From NCBI RefSeq assembly GCF_944391105.1, contig NZ_CALXSK010000005.1, forward strand, positions 47,094-111,093: a stretch of 64,000 nucleotides of DNA, written 5' to 3'. The notes beneath the pieces were generated by a model. That model was given only the letters and a program-made list of their open reading frames with translations, searched no databases and was not told the DNA's origin. The stretch comes from an uncultured Victivallis sp. (GTDB lineage: Bacteria > Verrucomicrobiota > Lentisphaeria > Victivallales > Victivallaceae). Within the stretch, counting starts at the first letter, position 1, and every line of letters begins with the position of its first letter. The position numbers and the translations under genes are program-made. Below, in pieces: positions 27,405 to 35,760 of this stretch.

Positions 27405-28225
27405 TTGATTGACTCTTCCTTGGGTTGTTTGTAACTTCTTGAAAAATCAAGACTCTTTTGGTTCACTCTCCACCAGTCGATCGATTCCCTGCGGATTTTC
27501 ACATCTCCGCACAGGAATGTCTTTTTTGCGCCGCTTTCTTCAAACTCCATGCTGCCGTCGTCCAGAATCGCACGGAAAATCCCTGCGTGTCTGTCGCCGT
27601 GCGAATCCACAACCTCAAGGGGCTCTCCCACCAGAAGATTCGCTTTTTTCCACTCATCCAGAACGGCTCCGGCGCTTTTTAAATAGATAACATAGTATCG
27701 AATCAGCTGTTCTGCCAGTTTTTTTGCAAAAAAATCGAGATTAAATTCCCGATTTGTCTCTGCAAGGAGTGAAGTTGCGGGCTGATCGATCGTCGCGAGC
27801 ACTTCCCGGGGCAGATTCAGATTCACGCCGACCCCGGAGACGACGCCGGTGATCCGCCCGTGCTCGAACCGGGCACTTTCGCTGAGAATGCCGGCCAGCT
27901 TGCGCTCTTCGACATAGATGTCGTTCGGCCATTTCAGGTAGGCGGGCACTTCCGGTGCGAGCTCCCGGACCACCGACAGGGCAGCGAGTCCGAGCAGACA
28001 TCCGGCATGAAACCCGTCCTCCAGACGCTTGAGAAGCACGGTTCCGGCGAAGTTCGTGCCGGGCGGGGAAATCCACACGCGGCCGCGTCGGCCGCGTCCG
28101 GCCGTCTGGTGCCGGGCCACGACGAGGCTTCCGTCCGGCAGTTCATCGAAATGGTTTTTCGCGTAAGTGTTCGTGGAGTCCGCTTCGTCGAGGATCAGAA
28201 GTTCGGGAGTGGGGGGCGCACACAT
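27389..28225 (-). CDS. birA: Biotin--protein ligase without HTH domain
   Basis: A 278-residue ligase that attaches biotin to carrier domains. The catalytic core shows DEADSTNTYAK, GRGRRGRVWISPPGTNF and LKWPNDIYVEERKLAGIL, and a C-terminal cap domain follows. There is no N-terminal DNA-binding domain, so it is a class I enzyme that does not repress biotin genes. The ATG at 28225 has GGAGG 6 nt upstream. Its end overlaps the gamma subunit gene, so the ligase and its likely substrate, the decarboxylase alpha subunit, are made from one transcript. Confidence 0.92.
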   Translation of the reverse strand: MCAPPTPELLILDEADSTNTYAKNHFDELPDGSLVVARHQTAGRGRRGRVWISPPGTNFAGTVLLKRLEDGFHAGCLLGLAALSVVRELAPEVPAYLKWPNDIYVEERKLAGILSESARFEHGRITGVVSGVGVNLNLPREVLATIDQPATSLLAETNREFNLDFFAKKLAEQLIRYYVIYLKSAGAVLDEWKKANLLVGEPLEVVDSHGDRHAGIFRAILDDGSMEFEESGAKKTFLCGDVKIRRESIDWWRVNQKSLDFSRSYKQPKEESIKWKVK

Positions 28226-28260
28226 GAAATTCCTCCGGAATAAAAGGCTGGTATATGACA

Positions 28261-28298
28261 AATCCGGCGCCGGCCCCTGACTGGCCGGCCGCCGGATT
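28261..28298 (-). terminator. Strong GC-rich hairpin between the permease and birA genes
   Basis: AATCCGGCGCCGGCC (28261-28275) pairs with GGCCGGCCGCCGGATT (28283-28298) with one bulged base. On the minus strand it is followed by TTTGTCATAT, a poor U-tract, so it may be a partial terminator or an mRNA-stability element rather than a full stop. Confidence 0.45.
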
Positions 28299-28322
28299 GC
28301 GGATTGCTTTGCGGATCGACCT

Positions 28323-29288
28323 TTAAATGCGGCCGTCTCCCTCGCCGGCAATCTCCTTGTTCTGGAAGATCGCCACCGCCCACATCGAGCAGATCGCCAC
28401 GTAGAAAACAATGTAAACGGCACAGTCCACCACGTAGCTGAACGGAATCGGGCGGTTGACCGCCACCGCGTCCGCCAGCCAGAAGAACTGCCAGTTCGGC
28501 AGAACCGCATAGAAAAACGAGAACACCGCATTCAGGAACGCCGAATCGGTCTCCCGCTGGAACAGATAGCTCGACACCAGGCCGAGAAAGAAAACCACCG
28601 TGCAGATCGACAGATTCGCGACCGAATCCAGACGCGTGGCGAACACAACCGAGATCGTCGACATCGCGATCACCGCGAAATTCAACAGCACAAGCGCATA
28701 GCAGAGGTCGGTGAGGGAAACGGTCGGACGCTCCTTGACCAGAATGCAGTAGATCGCCAGAAGCGGGATCAGAACCGCCGCCGCATAGGTCGAAATTTCC
28801 GGAAACGAGCTTCCGCGCCAGAAATTGAAGAGCATTCCAATGGCGCAGATCACCACCAGAAGCCCGAAGAAGAGAAAGAAAATTCCCATGTCGAAACGGA
28901 ACTGATCGGTGGCCATGTAGACCGAAGTGATCGCCGCAAGGTTGCACAGCAGCGTGAACAGCGTCACCGCCAGCCCGATCCCCGTGATTTTCCCCAGGAT
29001 GAAGGTCCAGCGGTAGACCGGCTTTGAGAGCAGCAGCAGCACGGTTCCGTTGCGCATCTCCCGGGTGACCGTGTGCGAAGAACTCAGCACGGCGATGAGA
29101 AGGCCGAAGATCAAACCGGTCGCCATCGAGCTGTCGACCACAAGCTTCAACTGCTCCGAGAAGACGAAAAGCGCCGCCGACGGATAACAGCCGATCAGGA
29201 TGAAGCCCGCGAGCAGCATCAGAAAATAGATCGGCTCGCGAACCGACTCCTTGAAGGTGTTGACCGTGATCTTGAAGTAATTGAACAT
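28323..29288 (-). CDS. ABC-2 type transporter permease-like membrane protein
   Basis: A 321-residue protein with about six or more membrane segments. The start NYFKITVNTFKESVREPIYFLMLL and the segment VTREMRNGTVLLLLSKPVYRWTFILGK are typical of ABC-2/NatB-like permeases, which sit at the inner membrane and need a separate ATPase. No ATPase gene is adjacent. The gene follows the exported protein gene after 9 bp and presumably shares its promoter at 30017-30044. Transported substrate unknown. Confidence 0.8.
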   Translation of the reverse strand: MFNYFKITVNTFKESVREPIYFLMLLAGFILIGCYPSAALFVFSEQLKLVVDSSMATGLIFGLLIAVLSSSHTVTREMRNGTVLLLLSKPVYRWTFILGKITGIGLAVTLFTLLCNLAAITSVYMATDQFRFDMGIFFLFFGLLVVICAIGMLFNFWRGSSFPEISTYAAAVLIPLLAIYCILVKERPTVSLTDLCYALVLLNFAVIAMSTISVVFATRLDSVANLSICTVVFFLGLVSSYLFQRETDSAFLNAVFSFFYAVLPNWQFFWLADAVAVNRPIPFSYVVDCAVYIVFYVAICSMWAVAIFQNKEIAGEGDGRI

Positions 29289-29297
29289 ACGCAGTCC

Positions 29298-29948
29298 TTA
29301 TTCCGCGACTTCCTGAACCGTCTCTTCCGTGACGACGGTTTCCTCTCCGACGACCTCGTCATCCGCGGCCTCTTCCGGTTTTGCGGCCTTGAGTTCCAGC
29401 TGCTGTTGCTGCATGGTGCGGCGGGTGGCCCGGTAATTGTTGTCCATCTCTTCGCGCAGGCGCTTGTAGTTGTCGCCGAGATGACTCAGACTCAGAAGAT
29501 AGGTCGTTTCCTCCGCGATGCGGTTCCAGTCATTCCCCTCGACCCGCACAACCGGAATCGGTGTGTCGAGTTTCTTGAGATACTCTCCCACAAACTGATC
29601 CGAAACATAACGTTCGTCACCGAGAACCACGATCCGCCGCGGATTCAGGAAGCTGATGTACTGCCGCAGACTGGAGGGCGCAACCTCCCGGGCCGGGCCT
29701 TTCGGCTGTATGAAGATGATTTTCTGATCCCTGCTCTGAGGTGTGGGCAGCAGCAGGTAGGGCTGGCGGCTTTCGTTCATGATCAGTTCCGCCATCAACC
29801 GCGGATTCCTGTAGTTCGCGGTGACGATGAGCGTGACGATGTCTCGTTTCGGACCGTTGGTGAACCAAGAGGCGGCAAACACCCCCGTCGTGCATACGCT
29901 CAATGCCAGAACGACAAGACCGGTTTTCAAAAATCTGGATATGTTCAT
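29298..29948 (-). CDS. Exported protein of unknown function, paired with an ABC-2 permease
   Basis: A 216-residue protein with a signal peptide (about 1-25, ending VFAAS). The middle part (DIVTLIVTANYRNPRLMAELIM, NPRRIVVLGDERYVSDQFV) has alternating helix/strand character with buried hydrophobic strands. A C-terminal segment (about 160-216) is first Gln/Arg-rich and probably coiled (LREEMDNNYRATRR, MQQQQLELK) and then strongly acidic (EEAADDEVVGEETVVTEE). I recognise no family. It lies 9 bp upstream of the permease gene, so a role with that transporter is inferred. Confidence 0.75.
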   Translation of the reverse strand: MNISRFLKTGLVVLALSVCTTGVFAASWFTNGPKRDIVTLIVTANYRNPRLMAELIMNESRQPYLLLPTPQSRDQKIIFIQPKGPAREVAPSSLRQYISFLNPRRIVVLGDERYVSDQFVGEYLKKLDTPIPVVRVEGNDWNRIAEETTYLLSLSHLGDNYKRLREEMDNNYRATRRTMQQQQLELKAAKPEEAADDEVVGEETVVTEETVQEVAE

Positions 29949-30016
29949 TGCGAAATCTCCCGTTGCCTGTCAGTATGATGACCGTTTTTTACCATATCAA
30001 CCTGCGGTTTGGTTAA

Positions 30017-30044
30017 AATATAACAGGATTTGACGGACAAGCAA
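30017..30044 (-). promoter_or_regulatory. Promoter of the exported protein/permease operon
   Basis: On the minus strand TTGCTT (30039-30044), a 16-bp spacer and TATATT (30017-30022), with TGT just before the -10 (extended -10). It may also serve birA and the decarboxylase genes if the hairpin at 28261-28298 is leaky. Confidence 0.55.
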
Positions 30045-30249
30045 ATAAAAAACGGGCCGATCTTTAAAAAAAAACGGGATTTTACTTGAAGATTCCGAAA
30101 AAAACGGCATTTTAATAAGAAGAGAAAACCGGTTCCGGTCAGCCGTCCCGGTGTCGCGTCCCGGTTTTTTCATCCGTTTTCCCGGCGGCCTGTCCGGGAG
30201 GACGGGTGACAATGTCGGCGTTGAATTTCAGTAAGAACCTTGATTTCAG
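30045..30249. other. Intergenic region between divergent operons
   Basis: AT-rich A-tracts (30065-30125) are followed by a GC-rich part with an imperfect hairpin CCTGTCC/GGACGGG near 30190-30205. No convincing promoter for the plus-strand formyltransferase-like gene was found, and no small gene. Confidence 0.35.
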
Positions 30250-31128
30250 ATGATTGATGATATTTTTTCTGTTCCTTCGGGTCGCCCGGCCCGCGCAGCC
30301 GTGTTCATGAGTGGCTCCGGAACCAATGCCGAGGCGCTTTTACGCTATGGGTCGGAACACCCCGATTGCGGTTTCGTGGTCGCGCTGATCGTCACGGACG
30401 CGCCGGAGTCGAGTCGTGCCCGGGCTCTCTCCGCTCAGTGGGGCGTGCCGCTCGTGGAGCATGATATCCGGGCGTTTTACGCCGCCCGCGGCGAGTCGGC
30501 GATTTCGCTGGTTTCGGAACGGAGGCGGGCGCTCCGCAAAGAGTGGACGGAGGAGCTCCGTCGTCTGCTTGCTCCCCACACGATCGATTTCGGGGTGCTG
30601 GCCGGGTTCGTTCCGCTGTGCAACATCACGGCCGACCTGCCGTGTCTGAATGTCCATCCAGGCGACTTGACGGTCGAGGTCGACGGACGCCGCATTCTGG
30701 CCGGGCTGCATTTCCGCCCGGTGGAGAGCGCGATTCTGGCCGGGCACAACTCTCTGCGCAGCAGCGTGATCCTTGCTCAGCCGTTCGAAGGGAACGGCGA
30801 AGCGGAGATGGATTCCGGCCCGGTGCTGGGGGTTTCCGCCCCGATTCCGGTCGACCTGGAGGGGGAGAGTGTGGAGACGCTCGCCGCAGTCAGAGCGGCA
30901 CGGACTCATGCGCCTTACCGGGACCGGCTGCGTGAAATCGCCGCCCGGAATGTCGAGCGCTTGAAGATCGGCGGGGATCACGTCGTCCTGCCGCGCGTGG
31001 TGGAGGATTTCGCCGCCGGGCGGTTCGGACTTGATGGCGGCGGCCGGCTTTGCTTCCGGGAGGCAGGTGCCTGGCAGCCGTGCCGAACCGTGGAGTACGA
31101 CGGCCGGAGGAGGCGCATTCTGCTGTGA
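30250..31128 (+). CDS. Formyltransferase-like protein (PurN-type fold)
   Basis: A 292-residue protein of the formyltransferase superfamily. It has the early GSGTN motif (residues 22-26), Asn134 and His136 in LNVHPGD, and Asp188 in EMDSGPV, which match the Asn-His-Asp catalytic set of glycinamide ribonucleotide formyltransferase. The canonical NIHPSLLP is replaced by NVHPGDLTV, and about 80 extra residues at the C-terminus are unlike PurN. A true PurN role in purine synthesis is therefore possible but not certain. Its stop overlaps the GTG start of the next gene by 4 bp. Confidence 0.7.
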   Translation: MIDDIFSVPSGRPARAAVFMSGSGTNAEALLRYGSEHPDCGFVVALIVTDAPESSRARALSAQWGVPLVEHDIRAFYAARGESAISLVSERRRALRKEWTEELRRLLAPHTIDFGVLAGFVPLCNITADLPCLNVHPGDLTVEVDGRRILAGLHFRPVESAILAGHNSLRSSVILAQPFEGNGEAEMDSGPVLGVSAPIPVDLEGESVETLAAVRAARTHAPYRDRLREIAARNVERLKIGGDHVVLPRVVEDFAAGRFGLDGGGRLCFREAGAWQPCRTVEYDGRRRRILL

Positions 31129-34100
31129 GGAACGGAAGGAACATCTACCGGATTCCGGTTGGTTTTGTGCTGATGCTCATGCTGCTCCTCGCGGCTGTGG
31201 CGGCGGCGGCGTACTGGTACTGGCGCCGTTCTCCCGAACGGGCGGCGGAGTTTGTGATCGCTTCCGTGAAGGGGCTTGAGGCCGGGGATGTCGAAGAGAT
31301 CTCCCCCGGGCTGCTCGTGGTGAAACATCTCACTTACCGCAGCGGCGGAGTTCCTGCCGCAGGGTGCGAATCCGCCGAATTCGAGCTGGATGCTTCCGGA
31401 TTCCCCGTTTCAGTCAGGATTCGCGGGGCGGAGATCGCCCGCTGGGATGCCCTGCTGCCGGTTTTTGCCGGATCGACGTTTGCAAATGCTCTGCCGGTCC
31501 GGGTTTCCGTCGAGGGGGTCTTTCTGAACGGCCGCGGTGTCGGTGTGCCGTTTACCCTTCACTGGGAGCCCGACGGCGCGGGAGTGACACAGATGGCATT
31601 CTCCATGCCGAAGCCCGGAATCGAAGCCGAGGGACGGCTTGACCCGGACAGGCGGACGGCCGAACTGAAGTTCCACGGGCGCGTCACGCCTGAATTGCTC
31701 GAACTCTTCGGCAGCCGGGCCCCGAGCGAACTGTTGTTTTCCGGACCGATAGAGGCCGGTGGCGCTGTACAGCTCGATTTGAAAGGGCTCAAGCCGGTCA
31801 AGTCGTTTCAGGGAGAACTGCGTTTTTCCGAGGAGACAGCGATTTCGGGGGGACTCTGGACGCTCTCTCCCGGAAGCCGCGCGGATTTTCACTGGCACGG
31901 GCCGGGCAGAGCCTGGGAGATCGTTCTGCCTGAGACGGTTCTGAAGCTGCCGTTTGAAGTGCCGCTGGGGGCGCTGAACATCTCCGGCGGCGACCGGGAT
32001 CCGGAGATCCGTTTTTCGATCGTGAATTCTCCGCCGGTCGGAGAACTTTCCGGGGTTATGCGCATCGACGGACAGTACAACCGCACGACCGGAGATTGGA
32101 TGTTCCGGCAGTCGGAGAGTTCCGACCGGGCGGTGCGCTGGAGCGGCGAACTGCCGTTCGGCATGTTCAGCTGCATCTGGCGTTCTCCGAAGATCTCCGG
32201 CGGCGGAACCCGTTCCCGCGGCAGCATCGATTTTTCGCTTGGATTTGAGGCGCTGACCTATCGCGCCCCCGGAAATCCCCAGGAGCTGGAAGCGCAACCC
32301 GGCACCCTTTCCGGAAGTTGGAGTTTTGACTTCGACAATCCCGAATCCGCCGGGTTCGAACTCACCGGGCTGCTGCGGAGTTCCCGGCTCGACTGGGCGA
32401 ACCCCGAGAGCGCCTGGAGTGCGGCTCCGGTGCTGACGTCGTTCCGGTTTTCCCGCCAGGCAGGCGAAAGAAGTTCTCTGCTGGTGCTTGAACCGGAGTT
32501 GTCGGGGGTGAATCTCTACGGCGGCGGCATTCCGAAACTGAAGCTCGAAGGCGTTTCGGGGAAATTCACTTCGGTGATCGATCCCGTCCATGATGAATCC
32601 CGGCCTCCACGGGTCGAAGGGGCTGTCGAGATCCGCCGGGTCAACCCGGTTCGCTCCATGTTCGGTGCGGGGGAACTCAAGGATCTGCGTTTTTCCGGCT
32701 TTGCGGAGCTTTCGAGGGGCTGGGAGGTGACCGGACTTCAGGTCTCGGGAGGAGCGGAAAACGCGTTGTTCCGCTACCCCGAGTGCGAAATTTCCGCGGC
32801 GTTCCCCGTCTTCAGTCTGCGGTTCGACCGCAATTCGATCAAGCCCGGCGACAATTTCGTCGGAAGGATGGATTCCCGTCGGACGACGTTTTCCGCGTTC
32901 GGGGGGACGCTCACCGTACCGGATGCGCACGCCTCGTGGAGCGGGGAATTGCGCGACTCCGGGCTGCTGCCCGATCGCTGGCGCGTGGTGTTCGATATGC
33001 CGCCGGGAGTTGCGGAAAACCGGGATCTGGATGGGACGTTCCGCGCCTTCCGCTGCGAGGCGGGATTTGAACATTCGCAACTTTCCTCGGTCATGACGGT
33101 TCTGGAGGAGTTTGAAGCGCGTTTCGGCACGGCCCCCGCCTCCCGGGAATTGCGGGCCGCGCGGCAGATGCTGTCGCTCCGCCGTTCCGGAGAGGGGGAG
33201 TTCCAGGGAAACTACACGCTTTCCGACGGATCTTTGTTGGAACAGAATGCGGGCGGGAAGCAGATTTCGATCGAACTGCCGCTGGTCTGGAACGCGGACG
33301 GCGTGCGCGGCGACGGCACTTTCCGGATCGGCCGGGCCGTTCTGCCGGGAAACGTGGTTGACCTCCTCGCCGGAAAACTCCGGTTTCACGAGGGTCGGCT
33401 GGAATTCGAAGGTACGGGCCGGTCCGGCTTCTGGCGGGGGGAGGCGCTCCGTTTTTCGGGCGGATTCTCCCGCGAGCGGGAATGGGTTCTCTCCGGACAG
33501 TACGAACTTGAAAAAATCACCCTGGAGAAGCCGCTGCTGCTGGAGGAGATTCTGCCTGCCGCGTCTGCACCCGGCATGCGTTTTTCGGGCGGACTTTCCG
33601 GACATGGGAATTTTGAATTCGCCCCGGCGCGGAGTGACTGGAGCTGTGAACTCAAAACCTCGGACGGCACCCTCCGGGGCGCGGGGATCGAACTGCGGAA
33701 ACTCTACGGAACGCTGCGGCTTCCCGGCAACGGCGCAGGAAGCCGCAATCCGGGCGGAGAATTCCGGTTCGGCGAGCTCTCCGCCGGTACGACGCTCGTG
33801 CGCAACGGCATGCTGGCTTTTCGACTGGTGCCTCCGGATGAGTGTGACATCCTGAGCGGAGCCGGACGGATCTGGGGCGGCAGAATCCGGCTCTCTTCGC
33901 CGGTTACGCTGCGGCCCGGAATGTCAAGTGTCGAGGTGGGGGTCGTGATTCGCGGTCTGGAGTGGAGCGGACTGCTGCGCGAGCTCGGCATCGATGCCGG
34001 AGCAATCGGCGGACGGGCGGACGGCATGCTGTTCTGGCGGCTTTATTCCGATGGACGCCGGCCGGAACTCGTCTCCGCCGAACTGACCTCCGCCGGCGGA

Positions 34101-34421
34101 GAACGGCTGAAACTGCAGGCGCTGGAACCCTTCGTGCTCGCATCGGAGAGTTCCTCCTCCCGGCAACGCATCTATCTGGAACTTCTGCGGGATTTCAACT
34201 GCCGGATGCTCCGGCTGCGGTTTGAACGCGAGCCCGCCGGAGGGGCGTTGCTCAGCCTCTCTGCCGTCGGACGTCCGGCCGGGACGATCAAAATCCGGGA
34301 CGACAATTACCGGAGGCTGATCCGCAGCGTGAATCCGGCCGCATTCGGATTTGACGGTGAGATCGAGCTTTCCGTCGATTACCGGATTCCCGCCGGAAAC
34401 GGGGAGAAGGAGAAAAAGTGA
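31125..34421 (+). CDS. Giant AsmA/YdbH-like membrane-anchored protein
   Basis: A protein of about 1098 residues with one N-terminal membrane segment (about residues 8-32, RIPVGFVLMLMLLLAAVAAA) and a very long beta-rich periplasmic part. The C-terminal region (ELGIDAGAIGGRADGMLFWRL, then LLRDFNCRMLRLRFE) resembles the YdbH family, whose members belong to the AsmA-like bridge proteins that move phospholipid toward the outer membrane. I chose a GTG at 31125 overlapping the upstream stop (GTGA), because the ATG at 31050 would add 25 basic residues lying inside the previous gene. It ends directly before the DUF58 gene. Confidence 0.75.
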   Translation: MRNGRNIYRIPVGFVLMLMLLLAAVAAAAYWYWRRSPERAAEFVIASVKGLEAGDVEEISPGLLVVKHLTYRSGGVPAAGCESAEFELDASGFPVSVRIRGAEIARWDALLPVFAGSTFANALPVRVSVEGVFLNGRGVGVPFTLHWEPDGAGVTQMAFSMPKPGIEAEGRLDPDRRTAELKFHGRVTPELLELFGSRAPSELLFSGPIEAGGAVQLDLKGLKPVKSFQGELRFSEETAISGGLWTLSPGSRADFHWHGPGRAWEIVLPETVLKLPFEVPLGALNISGGDRDPEIRFSIVNSPPVGELSGVMRIDGQYNRTTGDWMFRQSESSDRAVRWSGELPFGMFSCIWRSPKISGGGTRSRGSIDFSLGFEALTYRAPGNPQELEAQPGTLSGSWSFDFDNPESAGFELTGLLRSSRLDWANPESAWSAAPVLTSFRFSRQAGERSSLLVLEPELSGVNLYGGGIPKLKLEGVSGKFTSVIDPVHDESRPPRVEGAVEIRRVNPVRSMFGAGELKDLRFSGFAELSRGWEVTGLQVSGGAENALFRYPECEISAAFPVFSLRFDRNSIKPGDNFVGRMDSRRTTFSAFGGTLTVPDAHASWSGELRDSGLLPDRWRVVFDMPPGVAENRDLDGTFRAFRCEAGFEHSQLSSVMTVLEEFEARFGTAPASRELRAARQMLSLRRSGEGEFQGNYTLSDGSLLEQNAGGKQISIELPLVWNADGVRGDGTFRIGRAVLPGNVVDLLAGKLRFHEGRLEFEGTGRSGFWRGEALRFSGGFSREREWVLSGQYELEKITLEKPLLLEEILPAASAPGMRFSGGLSGHGNFEFAPARSDWSCELKTSDGTLRGAGIELRKLYGTLRLPGNGAGSRNPGGEFRFGELSAGTTLVRNGMLAFRLVPPDECDILSGAGRIWGGRIRLSSPVTLRPGMSSVEVGVVIRGLEWSGLLRELGIDAGAIGGRADGMLFWRLYSDGRRPELVSAELTSAGGERLKLQALEPFVLASESSSSRQRIYLELLRDFNCRMLRLRFEREPAGGALLSLSAVGRPAGTIKIRDDNYRRLIRSVNPAAFGFDGEIELSVDYRIPAGNGEKEKK

Positions 34422-35759
34422 ATGTTCGATTATGATGCCTACATCCAGCGCAAACTGAGCCGCTTTCTCGACGGCCCCGAGACGTTTCAGCTCAGCGCCC
34501 TGCGCCGGAACAGCCGGAAATACCGTTCCAGCACACTGGCGCTGTTCGCCTGGACGGTCGGCCTGGCCCGTCTCTTTCTCTCTCCGGCGGGTTTCTATCT
34601 GGTCCCGGCGGCAGTCATACTGACCGGCTATGCCTCCGTGGCGATGGATGCGCCGATGCGCATGATGGTTCTGGTTTTTCTGGCCATTTTTCTCATGGAG
34701 TTGATTCTCGGCTTCTGGTATCGGCCGCGGGTGGACATCGTCCGGCTGATGCCGGACCGGGTCCGGGCGAAATCGCAGTTCAAAATTCAATTCATTCTGC
34801 GGAACCGCCGGCGCTTTCCCGTCTGGGATCTCCGGGCCGATCCCTTCAACTACGGTCCGGGACTCGTGATCGAACAGCCCGCCGTGCTGGGGGAGCTGCC
34901 GCCGAAAGCCGAGGCTAAACTCGAAAGCCGCGTCTATGCCCGGCGGCGCGGGCGTTACCTGGTATACACGGCCCGGGTCGAATCCCGTTTCCCGTTCAAT
35001 CTGATCAAGTGGAGCTGCCGGTGGCGGAAGGATGCACGGGTGCTTTCGGTCTATCCGGCTTTCACCTCGCTGACGAAATTCAAACTGCCGCTCGGAGCGC
35101 GAAATCAGGCAGAGGGAATGGCGCGGTATTCGAAGATCGGCGAATCGATGGAGCTCATGGGCGTGCGCGACTACCGGGACGGCGACGACATCCGCCGGAT
35201 CGACTGGCCGGGAACCGCCCGGCTCGGCTCGTTTGTTGTCAAGGAGTTTGAAGAGGATGAACTCAAGCGCATCGCTCTCGTGACCGATACCTACGTCCCG
35301 CCTCCGACCCTGATGCAGCGGCTTCGGAAACACCCGAAGGAGTCGGAGGAACTTGAGGCGGCGCTGGAGCTTACCGCGGCCCTGGCGGAATATTTTTCGC
35401 GCGGGGAGGCCGCCGTGGAACTTTTCGCCGTCGGATTGGAAATTCACCACCTGGAAACCGGGCGCGGAACCACGAGTTTCGAAGCGGTTTGCGATATTTT
35501 AAGCGGGATCGAACCGTCACTGGAGCCCGCTCTGCCCCAGCTTGAACCGGACGTGTTCCGGGATCTGGCTGATGTCGGGGGGGCGGTGGTGATCCTGATC
35601 GGAGATGATCCGGAGCGCAGGAGATTTGTGGAGCGGTTGCGGGAAAGCGATGTGTCGCTGCGGGTGTTTCTGATTTCCGACTCTCCGTCGGAACTGCCCC
35701 CGGAGTGGGTCGCCCTTTCTCCGAAGGCGATCCGGTCCGGAACGGTGAGAGAGCTGTAA
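34422..35759 (+). CDS. DUF58 domain membrane protein
   Basis: A 445-residue protein with two membrane segments (about 38-75 and 80-98), then a beta-rich stretch and the DUF58 signature GVRDYRDGDDIRRIDWPGTAR (about 243-263), followed by a von Willebrand A-like fold (KRIALVTDTY). DUF58 proteins usually work with a MoxR ATPase and a membrane transglutaminase. The transglutaminase gene follows after one base; the only MoxR gene in the window is at 52822, far away and on the other strand. Confidence 0.88.
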   Translation: MFDYDAYIQRKLSRFLDGPETFQLSALRRNSRKYRSSTLALFAWTVGLARLFLSPAGFYLVPAAVILTGYASVAMDAPMRMMVLVFLAIFLMELILGFWYRPRVDIVRLMPDRVRAKSQFKIQFILRNRRRFPVWDLRADPFNYGPGLVIEQPAVLGELPPKAEAKLESRVYARRRGRYLVYTARVESRFPFNLIKWSCRWRKDARVLSVYPAFTSLTKFKLPLGARNQAEGMARYSKIGESMELMGVRDYRDGDDIRRIDWPGTARLGSFVVKEFEEDELKRIALVTDTYVPPPTLMQRLRKHPKESEELEAALELTAALAEYFSRGEAAVELFAVGLEIHHLETGRGTTSFEAVCDILSGIEPSLEPALPQLEPDVFRDLADVGGAVVILIGDDPERRRFVERLRESDVSLRVFLISDSPSELPPEWVALSPKAIRSGTVREL

Positions 35760-35760
35760 G

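Noticed and set aside
31410..33605. Long minus-strand open frame opposite the AsmA/YdbH-like gene
   Set aside because: Considered because the plus-strand gene is itself hard to assign. The plus-strand product has a membrane anchor, beta-rich repeats and tight operon spacing; the minus frame has none of these.
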